A stretch of DNA of 50,211 nucleotides, from IMG/VR virus record IMGVR_UViG_3300040801_002785, positions 1-50,211 of that record; one strand, given 5' to 3'. Shown here in pieces: positions 14,681 through 21,984 of this stretch. Made by a program: the position numbers and the translations under genes. The stretch's first letter is position 1. Each line of letters begins with the position of its first letter. Origin of the DNA: a virus. The notes under the pieces were generated by a model, which saw only the letters and a list, made by a program, of their open reading frames with translations, did not search any database and was not told the origin of the DNA.

Positions 14681-14854
14681 ATGAAGAAAAAGACGGTCAC
14701 GATCACGATGAGCGCTGAGCTCAAGGCGCGCATTGACGCAGCCGCGCGCCGTGAATCGAGGTCGCTCGCGAGCTTCGTGCGTCGCGCGTGCGAACTGTAC
14801 GCCCAGGACGTGGAAGCCAAACGCACCGATCCGCCAGCGCGAGGCGAGCAATGA
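14681..14854 (+). CDS. Ribbon-helix-helix regulator
   Basis: A 57-residue protein, MKKKTVTITMSAELKARID..., with the classic RHH strand followed by two helices (SRSLASFVRRACELYAQD). Length and pattern fit CopG/Arc-like regulators. I chose the ATG at 14681 because the family starts with the strand; the frame is open back to 14618, but that part reads through the inverted-repeat operator. The stop overlaps the next ATG. Confidence 0.7.
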   Translation: MKKKTVTITMSAELKARIDAAARRESRSLASFVRRACELYAQDVEAKRTDPPARGEQ

Positions 14855-15393
14855 CCTACCGTGAGTTCGACGTCGCCGCGGTCATCGCATTGGCGCTGCT
14901 CTTCATGCTGCCCTGTGGCCCGCTCGAGGCCGACGGCCCGCGCTACCAGGGCGCCCGTGTCGCACGCGGCGACGACGTAACGCTTGCGGCGACCTGCGTC
15001 GGCGAGTCCGGCATGAGCCGCGATGCGTGCGCCGCCGAGATCGGCGTGCTCGCTCGCACCGCTGCACGTCGCGGCATCTCGGTCGGCGCGCAGGCTCACG
15101 CGTACAGCGCCATCTGGCGGACGGAGTCGCGGCCGTGGCTTCTCGAGCTAAATGCACGCGGCACGCGTCCGCCGTCTTGGCCTCGCGCTTCGTGGACGCG
15201 GTACCGCGGTGAGTGGGTGGCGATGCTCGAACACGTGCGGGCCGTGCTGGCGGGTGAGGTCGAGGATCCATGTCCAGCGGCGGCGCATTTTGGCGGGCCG
15301 ATGGATGCACGACGCATGCATCCCGACCAGTGGGAGCGCGTTTGCGCGGACCGGCTAGATACGCGGCAGATGTTTTGGAGGGCGCGACCGTGA
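14851..15393 (+). CDS. Exported cell-wall-hydrolase-like protein
   Basis: A 180-residue protein. Residues 8-25 form a hydrophobic signal or anchor (VAAVIALALLFMLPCG). The body has an alpha-helical CVGESGMSRDACAAEIGVL region and a C-terminus with PCPAAAHFGGPMD and RQMFW, a pattern I recall from phage lysozyme- or transglycosylase-like proteins. Catalytic assignment is uncertain. It overlaps both neighbours and lies outside the lysis cassette, so entry or early wall modification is possible. Confidence 0.5.
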   Translation: MTYREFDVAAVIALALLFMLPCGPLEADGPRYQGARVARGDDVTLAATCVGESGMSRDACAAEIGVLARTAARRGISVGAQAHAYSAIWRTESRPWLLELNARGTRPPSWPRASWTRYRGEWVAMLEHVRAVLAGEVEDPCPAAAHFGGPMDARRMHPDQWERVCADRLDTRQMFWRARP

Positions 15394-15587
15394 GCGACCT
15401 CGACGACAGCCGCCCCGGCGACCTCATTTGCGATCCGTGCGCGGGTGGTGGCACGACGTTGCTCGCCGCGGTCATCGAGGGACGTCGAGCCATCGGCGCC
15501 GAGTGCGACCCGGAGACCTTCGAGCTCGCCGTGCGACGTCTGCGACGGGGCTACACGCCGTGTCTCAACTTCGGGGGTGCGTCGTGA
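15390..15587 (+). CDS. DNA methyltransferase fragment (SAM-binding motif only)
   Basis: A 65-residue GTG-start protein, GTGA-coupled. LICDPCAGGGTTLLAAVIEG is motif I of N6-adenine/N4-cytosine methyltransferases, followed by motif II (AIGAECDPETFELAVRRL). The catalytic DPPY motif and recognition domain are absent. It corresponds to the C-terminal third of a beta-class enzyme. It may be a remnant kept by the coupled start, or a stand-alone subunit. Confidence 0.6.
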   Translation: MSDLDDSRPGDLICDPCAGGGTTLLAAVIEGRRAIGAECDPETFELAVRRLRRGYTPCLNFGGAS

Positions 15588-15892
15588 AGCGCCACTATAC
15601 AACCATCACCACGACATTGCGCCGCGCGATGCGCGAGGACTACAAGGCGGGAATCAATCGAACGCAAATCGCACGACGCTACGGCGTGAGCTGGAACGCG
15701 GTCCGGCGCCACACGAGCGACCTCCCGTGTCCTCGCGAGCGCGCCATCGCCAAGGCGGTTCGCGCCTATGCGTCCGGCGAGCCGTGCACGAAGGCGGGCC
15801 GTCGATACGGCGTAGATCCCACGTCAGTCATCATGCACGCACGTCGTGCGGGTGTTCCGATCCGGTCGAAGGGGGGTGGCTATGCTGAGTGA
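15584..15892 (+). CDS. HTH DNA-binding protein
   Basis: A 102-residue GTG-start protein with two helix-turn-helix-like units (INRTQIARRYGVSWNAVRRH and a second around CTKAGRRYGVDPTSVIMHAR). It resembles the HTH of resolvases or phage transcription regulators. It is GTGA-coupled to the methyltransferase fragment and overlaps a short membrane peptide at its 3' end. Confidence 0.6.
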   Translation: MKRHYTTITTTLRRAMREDYKAGINRTQIARRYGVSWNAVRRHTSDLPCPRERAIAKAVRAYASGEPCTKAGRRYGVDPTSVIMHARRAGVPIRSKGGGYAE

Positions 15893-15965
15893 CGTCGCGT
15901 TGGTGCCGTTCCTGATCGCCTTCGCCGGTATGTGCGCTGTGCTGCTTTGGGAGTATGAGCGATGA
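15882..15965 (+). CDS. 27-residue single-span membrane peptide
   Basis: MLSDVALVPFLIAFAGMC... is one hydrophobic helix ending in WEYER. It overlaps the HTH gene by 11 bases, and its TGA overlaps the next ATG (15962). That ATG opens a frame, MTCALRCDVC, which runs into the HNH leader and so seems to be a gene cut by the insertion. Confidence 0.4.
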   Translation: MLSDVALVPFLIAFAGMCAVLLWEYER

Positions 15966-15987
15966 CCTGCGCTCTTCGATGCGACGT

Positions 15988-16069
15988 GTGCTACAATGTG
16001 CGTGAAAACAAGTGGTCCCGGCGAGGCGGCAACCTCCCGGGACCTGACCCACAGAAAAGGTTGGTTCCC
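15988..16069 (+). promoter_or_regulatory. HNH leader element, copy A
   Basis: Begins GTGCTACAATG (TGCTACAAT resembles an extended -10), then a hairpin at 16015-16043: GTCCCGG-CG-AGG-loop CGGCAA-CCT-C-CCGGGAC, then TGACCCACAGAAAAGG and GTTCCCATGGATGA. Copies B (27898-27967) and C (48920-48990) share every segment, with compensating stem changes. Here the HNH gene behind it is almost completely lost. Confidence 0.75.
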
Positions 16070-16147
16070 ATGGATGAGCGCACTCTCGCCCGCTTTATGC
16101 CAGGCGCCGTTCCGCCCAGGAGCCTTTCCGAGGCGTGTAAGCGATGA
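16070..16147 (+). pseudogene. HNH endonuclease remnant (first ten codons)
   Basis: MDERTLARFM is nearly identical to the start of the intact HNH gene at 48991 (MDERTLAHFM), including the DNA. The frame then continues with unrelated sequence for 15 codons to a TGA that overlaps the next ATG. This is a deleted homing-endonuclease insertion whose leader and first codons survive. Confidence 0.75.
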
Positions 16148-16401
16148 GCATCATCCGCACTTGCGTCGACTGCGCTGCTACGAGCGACGGGCGGTATGCG
16201 GCGCCTTACTGCTGCGGCTCGCAGCGGATGCTGATGAGCTACGCGTGCGATGCATGCGGCGCGGTGACAGAGCGCTCGCTTCACACGTGCGGCGGGTGTC
16301 GCGGCGCCGTGACGAGCAATCCTGTGCGAAGAGCGCGAAGAGCGCGGCGAGCGGTGGTGAAGGCGCCCGTCGACGATAGCGGGCAGGGGGAGATGTGGTG
16401 A
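16144..16401 (+). CDS. Small zinc-ribbon protein
   Basis: An 85-residue protein with CVDC, CC, CDAC and CGGC pairs in the first 60 residues, probably two zinc sites, and a basic tail (RRARRARRAVVK). It is coupled by ATGA to the HNH remnant frame and by TGATG to the next gene. Function unknown. Confidence 0.55.
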   Translation: MSIIRTCVDCAATSDGRYAAPYCCGSQRMLMSYACDACGAVTERSLHTCGGCRGAVTSNPVRRARRARRAVVKAPVDDSGQGEMW

Positions 16402-16877
16402 TGGATAAGATTGGATACCACCGTCGGCATCACGACGATGAGATCGTTGATAATGTCACCGTCGAGACCGTGCCGCGCTGGAAGACCAGCGGGCTCTCTG
16501 GCGACGAGTGGCGCGTGTCCTACGTGGTGAGGCTATGGCGCAAGGGCGATGTGCTCCATCAGCGCGCCTTTGCGCGGATGCGCGATGCTTGTGCTTACAT
16601 CCCGCACGCGTTCGCATGTGCACCGTGCTGGCCAGACGAGGAGTTCCCGACCCTCTGGGACCAGCACCTGAAGGGCGAGCATCTTATATGTACGCAGGTT
16701 GGCTGCGACGCCCCAGCGACTACTCGACTCCGGCTCTCGAAGACATTCTCACCGAATGGCGAGGGGCCGCTTCCGGCGCACAGCACATACTGGCGCGGGT
16801 TCTGCGATAAGCATCGGGGGCGGGGCGACTGCGGTCGCGAGGACGCTGACCGCAACTACACCGAGGTCAAGCCATGA
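16401..16877 (+). CDS. Hypothetical protein with Cys/His cluster
   Basis: A 158-residue protein. Residues 1-80 are beta-rich (VETVPRWKTSGLSG, WRVSYVVRLW). The second half has CTQVGCDAPATTRL...FCDKHRGRGDCG, a treble-clef-like zinc site. No family recognised. It overlaps both neighbours. Confidence 0.5.
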   Translation: MDKIGYHRRHHDDEIVDNVTVETVPRWKTSGLSGDEWRVSYVVRLWRKGDVLHQRAFARMRDACAYIPHAFACAPCWPDEEFPTLWDQHLKGEHLICTQVGCDAPATTRLRLSKTFSPNGEGPLPAHSTYWRGFCDKHRGRGDCGREDADRNYTEVKP

Positions 16878-17323
16878 CCCGCGCACGCAGCAGACGGATT
16901 CGCCGGCATCGGCGGAAGCGGGAGCGACGCATGGCGGAGGCGACGGAGTCTCGCGTCTACGTCCTGACGACGCCGGAAGCGGTCGCGGCTTTCAAGGCAG
17001 CGCTTGAGCGATCGAGACCGTCGGGCCGATTGCTCACTACTCTTCGGATGAGTGAAGAGCAGCGTCTCGCTGAGATCATCGGTCCTTTTCGCGACGAAGA
17101 CCTTGAAGTCATACTTCAACGAGGCGCATGTGCTGAGCAAAAAGGCAACCTCACTCCCGGCGGTTGTGACCGGCTCGCGGCGGTTCGTCGTTTCGTGGGA
17201 TGGCGCGACTTCTGCCGAGCGCAAGAGCAGCTCGGGCCTTGGCCCGACGACGAGGAAGAGCGCCGCATTGATGACGCCATCCGCGCGATGGACTGGGACA
17301 CGAGCGAGGCGGAGCCGTGGTGA
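16874..17323 (+). CDS. Hypothetical protein
   Basis: A 149-residue protein with a very basic N-terminus (MTRARSRRIRRHRRKRERR), then an ordinary alpha/beta region. MAEATESRVY at 16931 is an alternative start that removes the arginine run. ATGA-coupled upstream and GTGA-coupled to the RuvC-like gene. No known domain. Confidence 0.5.
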   Translation: MTRARSRRIRRHRRKRERRMAEATESRVYVLTTPEAVAAFKAALERSRPSGRLLTTLRMSEEQRLAEIIGPFRDEDLEVILQRGACAEQKGNLTPGGCDRLAAVRRFVGWRDFCRAQEQLGPWPDDEEERRIDDAIRAMDWDTSEAEPW

Positions 17324-17820
17324 CCCCGCTCATCCTCGCTATCGACCCCGGCGCAACGTCGGGCGCCGCGATCCTCGACGCCGTCACCATGCATGAGTGG
17401 GCGACCGTGAAGACGGCGCGAGAGCGCAGGGAGATGGTCTGTCTCGCGCGCCAACGAGCTGCCGCCACTGGCGCCGCCCTCGTCGTCGTGGGCGAGTCGT
17501 GGAAGGGTCGGCGCACGGGCACGATGTCGATGGCGTCCATCACTGGCCTTGGCGCCGCGTGGGGTCGATGGCTCGAGCAGCTCGAGATCGTAAACCATCC
17601 GAAGCGCCGCATCATCCGCATCGACACGGGTACGTGGCGCAAGACCCTTTTCGGCGGACGACGTCGCAAGGGCGCGGAGTTCAAAGAGCTTGCGCGCCGC
17701 TGGTGCAAGCAACGTTACGGCATCGACCTTCCCCACGATGTGGCGGAAGCGGCGTGCCTTGGCAATGCTGCACTCATGACGGGGCTCGTGGACAAGGTGC
17801 TGCCGAAGGGGAAGCGATGA
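17320..17820 (+). CDS. RuvC-like Holliday junction resolvase
   Basis: A 166-residue RNase H-fold protein. LAIDPGATSGAAIL gives the first catalytic Asp, ALVVVGESW the Glu, and HDVAEAACLG the last acidic residue, in RuvC order and spacing. Phage RuvC-like enzymes cut branched recombination or packaging intermediates. A GTG at 17317 is the alternative start. A ten-codon frame (17817-17849) bridges to the next gene. Confidence 0.78.
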   Translation: MTPLILAIDPGATSGAAILDAVTMHEWATVKTARERREMVCLARQRAAATGAALVVVGESWKGRRTGTMSMASITGLGAAWGRWLEQLEIVNHPKRRIIRIDTGTWRKTLFGGRRRKGAEFKELARRWCKQRYGIDLPHDVAEAACLGNAALMTGLVDKVLPKGKR

Positions 17821-17845
17821 CGCGATCGGATGAAGGCGAGGCGGG

Positions 17846-18040
17846 ATGAGTAGTGACGCTGTGAAGTACAGGCGCCTTGGTCGCACGCGCGTTCAAGTTG
17901 ATGTCGACAGCGTGAGCGTGCTCGTGACGCAGGGGACCTCACGAGTCCTGGTGGAAGGCGAGGTACAACGCTTGAGTCGCGGGGAGCTGAAGGCTTTTGC
18001 CGAGGCGCTAATGATTGCGTTGGAGGAAACGAAGCGATGA
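17846..18040 (+). CDS. Small protein, unknown
   Basis: A 64-residue protein (MSSDAVKYRRLGRTRVQVDV), beta-rich then helical. It overlaps the next gene by ATGA. No family recognised. Confidence 0.45.
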   Translation: MSSDAVKYRRLGRTRVQVDVDSVSVLVTQGTSRVLVEGEVQRLSRGELKAFAEALMIALEETKR

Positions 18041-18447
18041 CTGACTGGGTATTCGTGTGCGAGGTTTGTAGAAGCGTGGGGCGCGGGTCGAGCGACTACG
18101 CAGCAAGGCAGGATGTTGCGCACAAGCTCGACTGCCCACGGCGTCACGACATCAAGCGAGCTGAGAAGGCCCGCGACACACAACCCCTCACCGATATAAT
18201 CCTGACTCGCCTCGCCGCCGGCGAGCGCGAGTACGGCGACGCGTCATCGAAGCGCGAGCCGGTCGAGCTCGTGCGTGAGATGCGCGAGGAAGTCGCAGAC
18301 GTCATCGGGTGGTGTCACCAGCTGGACCGTTCGCTTGAGAGGCGCGACCGCCAGACGATCATGGACACCGAACTCGGCGACGAGCTGCGTCAGCGGTGCT
18401 CGCAGCTGTGGCGGTTGTTGGCGCGCATCGAAGAGAGGGTGAAGTGA
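18037..18447 (+). CDS. MazG-like NTP pyrophosphohydrolase with N-terminal zinc finger
   Basis: A 136-residue protein. The N-terminus has CEVCRSVGRG...HKLDCPRRH, a possible Cys/His zinc site. Residues 50-95 read LTRLAAGEREYGD..., then ELVREMREEVADVIGWCHQL, the paired acidic helices that bind magnesium in all-alpha (MazG-type) NTP pyrophosphohydrolases. It may adjust nucleotide pools during infection. Family assignment is from pattern only. Confidence 0.55.
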   Translation: MTDWVFVCEVCRSVGRGSSDYAARQDVAHKLDCPRRHDIKRAEKARDTQPLTDIILTRLAAGEREYGDASSKREPVELVREMREEVADVIGWCHQLDRSLERRDRQTIMDTELGDELRQRCSQLWRLLARIEERVK

Positions 18448-18587
18448 CCGAATACCGAACCGACATCGGCGCCTTCATATGGCTCGAGCCGGATGGCGAA
18501 GAGTGTTACATCGAGCTCGACTTCTGGGTGCTCATGCGGCTGACGTGGGGGCACGTCATGCGTGATATGGAATGGGGGCAGGCGTGA
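18444..18587 (+). CDS. 47-residue acidic protein
   Basis: GTG start with a GTGA overlap on each side. VTEYRTDIGAFIWLEPDGEE then a hydrophobic aromatic helix (FWVLMRLTWGHVM). No family recognised; it is supported by its coupled position. Confidence 0.4.
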   Translation: MTEYRTDIGAFIWLEPDGEECYIELDFWVLMRLTWGHVMRDMEWGQA

Positions 18588-18841
18588 GCTACCGAACGAA
18601 CGCAAAGCCGACTGGGACGCCCGCCCGTCGCTTCCCCGTGCGTCGCGTCCTGCGCTGGCTTCGTCTGCGCTGGTACATCCGGCGCTGGGGCGGGCTGGGG
18701 CTACGCTATTGGTCTCGGTGGCCGTCGGCGCAGCGCACAATAAGGGAGTGGCCGAGGCCAAGGCCGCGGGCGCTTGTTGAGCCAAGGCCCATTGCGACGC
18801 CTACGCGACCCACGACCATCGTCGAAGATCTCCCCAAATGA
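18584..18841 (+). CDS. Arg/Trp/Pro-rich small protein
   Basis: An 85-residue protein rich in Arg and Trp (RRVLRWLRLRWYIRRWGG) with a proline-rich tail (PRPIATPTRPTTIVED). The central part could bind nucleic acid or membrane. Supported by GTGA and ATGA overlaps with neighbours; function unknown. Confidence 0.4.
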   Translation: MSYRTNAKPTGTPARRFPVRRVLRWLRLRWYIRRWGGLGLRYWSRWPSAQRTIREWPRPRPRALVEPRPIATPTRPTTIVEDLPK

Positions 18842-19701
18842 GCGCTAAGCCTCGAACTCACTACGCCGACCGCGACACAAAGGTCGGCACCCTGTCGATC
18901 TGCGGCATGCTCGCGAAGCTTGCGACGCGAGACCGCGGCGACGTGACATGCCGCCTTTGCCTCGGTCGATTGTCCGAACTCCCCTTCGCGCCATCGGAGT
19001 TGACCGAGACCACGCCATGGTCACCATCGCCCGAAATGGCCGCGCGTGTCGGAGCGCGTCATCTGTCGGACCATGACCAACAGGCCATCGATGAAAGCAT
19101 CGCCGGCGAGAAGCGTCGGCCGCTCTTCTCGAGCATGGGGCGCGCGCTGGAGGCGCTCATGGTCGCCAGGGTGGATGGGTACGGTGGCGGCAGCGTCTCT
19201 GGCAGCTACGAGGCGCTCGGTTCGCTGGGGACACTCATTCAGCACGAGCGCCGGGGCTCATCGAGCACAACGCGGCAAGCCGAGTCAGTCGCCGAAGTGG
19301 ATCGGTGCCTTGCGTGCGTGTTCGACCGCTGGGTGGGCGACATGCCGCGACGCAAAGCGGAGGCTGCCTTTTTGCTCATGGAGGTGGGGCGCCCTATCGT
19401 GGACCGCTCCGAGCGACGTGCAGGCGAGCGCGTGTTCCGGCCTCAAGGCGGTATGCGCGCATGGACACCTATGACCGCGAACGAACTGGCGGGGCCGCTC
19501 GGTGTGGCGGTGCCCGTGGTGGGTGGGCTGCGGAAGTGGGCACGGCGCAGGGTCAAAGCCGAGCTCGTTGCGCGCGGTTTGCTGGCGCGCCCCCTGCGCC
19601 CCGTCGTGAGCGAAGACCCTGAGCGGTATGATCAGCGGCTTCGACGGTGGACGTCGGAGATGCGGGCGATCGAGACGAGGGAAAAGGAGCTTGGCCGATG
19701 A
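18838..19701 (+). CDS. Hypothetical protein with N-terminal zinc motif
   Basis: A 287-residue protein. Residues 20-45 contain ICGMLAKLATRDRGDVTCRLC, like the zinc knuckle of phage regulators. The middle is helical. MTANELAGPLGVAVPVVGGL suggests a helix-turn-helix around residues 210-235, and the basic C-terminus is predicted helical. A late-gene or DNA-binding regulator is possible; no family is certain. Confidence 0.5.
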   Translation: MSAKPRTHYADRDTKVGTLSICGMLAKLATRDRGDVTCRLCLGRLSELPFAPSELTETTPWSPSPEMAARVGARHLSDHDQQAIDESIAGEKRRPLFSSMGRALEALMVARVDGYGGGSVSGSYEALGSLGTLIQHERRGSSSTTRQAESVAEVDRCLACVFDRWVGDMPRRKAEAAFLLMEVGRPIVDRSERRAGERVFRPQGGMRAWTPMTANELAGPLGVAVPVVGGLRKWARRRVKAELVARGLLARPLRPVVSEDPERYDQRLRRWTSEMRAIETREKELGR

Positions 19702-19898
19702 GTGCGACGACGAGGTTAGACGATGAAGCGGAGTGGATTTCCACGGCGCGCGCTGGGCGCTTGTGCGGCGTGTCGGGGGCGACGGTGCGCAAGTGGATCG
19801 AAGCCGGCTACCTCGAGGCGTATCGTGCCCCCGGCGGGATGATTCGCGTGAACCATGCGAGCGTGCTCGCGCTTTTGGAAAGGTGGAAAAATGTCTAA
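19698..19898 (+). CDS. MerR/excisionase-type HTH protein
   Basis: A 66-residue protein in which WISTARAGRLCGVSGATVRK and AYRAPGGMIRVNHASVLAL give a complete HTH_17 domain. ATGA-coupled to the gene before it and overlapping the ParB-like start by eight bases. It may regulate the ParB/ABC-GNAT pair or act as an excisionase. Confidence 0.65.
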   Translation: MSATTRLDDEAEWISTARAGRLCGVSGATVRKWIEAGYLEAYRAPGGMIRVNHASVLALLERWKNV

Positions 19899-20451
19899 GA
19901 AGAAAGAGCCGGCAGCGGTCTACATGGCGCCGGGAGACTTGGTGCCATGGGTTGACAACCCGCGGAAGAACGACGGAGCCGTCGACGCGGTCGCCAAGAG
20001 CATTGAGCGTTATGGGTTTGGCGCGCCGATCGTTGCTCGCGTCGAGACGCGAGAGGTCATCGCTGGTCATACCCGACTCAAGGCCGCGCTCTTGCTTGGT
20101 CTTAATGAAGTGCCCGTGCGCTTGATCGATGTGAGCGAGCGTGATGCTCACCTACTTGCGATCGCAGACAACAAGCTGGGCGAGATTGCGGACTGGGATG
20201 ATGAGCGAGTTCTCAACCTGATCTCTGACTTGTCTGTGGGGGAAGCCAACCTTCTTGGGTTCTCTGCGAAGGAACTGGAAAAGCTCGGCGCTGACTTGGT
20301 GCCGGCGGACGCCGAGCCGCTAGCAAGTGACGATTCCGCCAGCATGGATGTGGGTTATGCCATCGTGGTTGAGTGCACGGATGAAGAACACCAGCTAGAA
20401 CTTCTAGGCCGGTTCATGGATGAGGGTTTGTCATGCCGCGCGTTGACCTAG
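19891..20451 (+). CDS. ParB-like protein
   Basis: A 186-residue protein with the ParB/sulfiredoxin-type domain: LVPWVDNPRKND, then VIAGHTRLKAALLLGLNEVP and AIADNKLGEIADWD. In many phages this domain precedes a DNA methylase on the same chain. Here it ends in a short tail (YAIVVECTDEEHQLELLGRF), and the next gene, overlapping by 19 bases, encodes an ABC-ATPase/GNAT fusion instead. The pairing suggests a two-gene unit, possibly acting on DNA bases. Confidence 0.75.
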   Translation: MSKKKEPAAVYMAPGDLVPWVDNPRKNDGAVDAVAKSIERYGFGAPIVARVETREVIAGHTRLKAALLLGLNEVPVRLIDVSERDAHLLAIADNKLGEIADWDDERVLNLISDLSVGEANLLGFSAKELEKLGADLVPADAEPLASDDSASMDVGYAIVVECTDEEHQLELLGRFMDEGLSCRALT

Positions 20452-21545
20452 AGCTCAGGATTGACATCCCACGAAGCCCAAGAGTTATACAGCTCGAGGG
20501 TATGTTCGACGTTCCAGAGGCGAAAACAAGGCAGGTGTCCTACCACTTCGACGCACCCTTTGATGAGAGGGATTGGAACGTTGGCCTTATTGTCGGACCA
20601 TCTGGCGCTGGCAAAAGTTCAGTCGCCCGTCATCTGTTTGGTGATGATCTTATCGAAGGGTATGAGTGGGACGACAAGGCAGTTGTCGACAACTTCCCGA
20701 AGAGCATGTCGATTCGCGAAGTCACCAAATCGCTCAGTTCAGTGGGCTTTAGCTCGCCGCCGAGCTGGACAAAGCCATGGCACGTGCTCTCAAACGGCGA
20801 AAAGTTCAGAGCTAACCTAGCGCGTGCTTTGGTTGACAGCCGCGACGTCGTTGCATTCGACGAGTTCACCAGCGTGGTTGACCGAACGGTTGGCCAGATC
20901 GGCGCGCATGCGGTCGCAAAGCAAGTTCGAAAGTCAGGCAAGCGTTTTGTTGCCGTGACTTGTCACGAGGATGTACTTGATTGGCTTCAGCCAGATTGGG
21001 TAATCGAGCCGCATGTCGGCGGGTTCCACTGGAGGTCGGTTCAATCCCGACCGCCGATCGAAGTCGTCGTCCATCGCGTCCATGATTCGGCGTGGCAATG
21101 GTTCGCTCCACATCACTATTTGAGCGCGGAGCTTTCGAAGGGGTGTCGATGTTTCTTGGGGACGATTGGCGGTCAGCCGGCTTGCTTCGCTGCGTTGCGC
21201 AACTTCCCGCACCCGAAGCTTCGCGACCAGCAAGCGATATCTCGAGTTGTTGCCTTGCCTGACTTTCAGGGCATCGGACTTGTAGCGCATCATTTCACGG
21301 ACCTGATCGCGTCGATTGCGAAGGCCAATGGCAAACACGCACTTAGTCGGCCGGCTCACCCCGCGCTTATCAATACGAGAGCAAGATCCCCAAACTGGCA
21401 GACGATACGCGTCCCGAAGTTTAGCTCGGCTAAGGGTGCCCGAGGGAAGATCGGGCCGAAGGCAACGCGTCGCCGCATCGCGAGCTTTCGTTACGTGGGA
21501 CCACCTCACCCGGACAAGGCACTCGCATGCAAGCTGTGGAGCTAA
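20433..21545 (+). CDS. ABC-type ATPase fused to a GNAT acyltransferase domain
   Basis: A 370-residue protein. The ATPase has Walker A GPSGAGKSS (55-63), signature LSNGEKFRANLARAL (about 120-134), Walker B VVAFDEFTSV and an H-loop CHEDV. No membrane segments, so it is not a transporter. From about residue 215 comes WFAPHHYLSAELS and RVVALPDFQGIG, the acyl-CoA loop of the GNAT fold. Codon use is visibly less GC-biased than in neighbours, suggesting recent transfer. Mu Mom, a GNAT-fold enzyme that modifies adenine, is a possible functional comparison but not demonstrated. Confidence 0.7.
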   Translation: MPRVDLELRIDIPRSPRVIQLEGMFDVPEAKTRQVSYHFDAPFDERDWNVGLIVGPSGAGKSSVARHLFGDDLIEGYEWDDKAVVDNFPKSMSIREVTKSLSSVGFSSPPSWTKPWHVLSNGEKFRANLARALVDSRDVVAFDEFTSVVDRTVGQIGAHAVAKQVRKSGKRFVAVTCHEDVLDWLQPDWVIEPHVGGFHWRSVQSRPPIEVVVHRVHDSAWQWFAPHHYLSAELSKGCRCFLGTIGGQPACFAALRNFPHPKLRDQQAISRVVALPDFQGIGLVAHHFTDLIASIAKANGKHALSRPAHPALINTRARSPNWQTIRVPKFSSAKGARGKIGPKATRRRIASFRYVGPPHPDKALACKLWS

Positions 21546-21727
21546 GCGCCCATGAGCGTGAAGTGTTCTTTCGCCTTCGACTGCTCGGTGACTTCGAAGG
21601 CGCAGAAATCTATCGGAAGGAGTGTTCAAATACTCCCAGCGACCCACGAACGGGGAACGTGTCGACCAGCTCTGGGCGTTCCAGAATCCATGCCCAACCT
21701 TCAGGAGCGGGGACCATGGACGACTGA
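21527..21727 (+). CDS. Doubtful small protein
   Basis: The first 35 residues (MQAVELSAHEREVFFRLRLL) look coding, but the rest lies opposite the C-terminus of the ASCH gene and is poor in character. It could be a real gene cut by rearrangement, or chance. Confidence 0.25.
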   Translation: MQAVELSAHEREVFFRLRLLGDFEGAEIYRKECSNTPSDPRTGNVSTSSGRSRIHAQPSGAGTMDD

Positions 21728-21984
21728 GCGTGGCGCCTAGCTGCGGGAACGATGTCTACGAGCTGCACAACGCACAGTGCAACACCCGTTGGCGCGTCGC
21801 TTAGAAGACGCGTTCGCTCTTGAGCTAGCGGCGTTCTTGATGGGCGAGCGCTTGCACAGATCAACAAGGGACCACGGTATTTAGTGCGCCATGAGCGGAG
21901 CTCAACGGTCTTCTTGCCGGAAGCGATGAGTCCTGCCCACGGCTGTTTGACTGATAGCGCCTTCATGCTGCTCATGCCGTTCAT
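21610..21984 (-). CDS. ASCH-domain protein
   Basis: A 124-residue protein. SVKQPWAGLIASGKKTVELR is the diagnostic ASCH start (RNA-binding, PUA-like fold), followed by YRGPLLICASA. The C-terminal FPVRGSLGVF strand is also typical. I chose the ATG at 21984, which has GGAGG seven bases upstream and an ATGA overlap. ATGs at 21975 and 21966 are in frame. ASCH proteins are thought to bind RNA or modified nucleotides. Confidence 0.8.
   Translation of the reverse strand: MNGMSSMKALSVKQPWAGLIASGKKTVELRSWRTKYRGPLLICASARPSRTPLAQERTRLLSDAPTGVALCVVQLVDIVPAARRHAQSSMVPAPEGWAWILERPELVDTFPVRGSLGVFEHSFR

Noticed and set aside
20433-21545. ABC transporter
   Set aside because: No transmembrane segments in or near the gene, and the C-terminal half is an acyltransferase fold.
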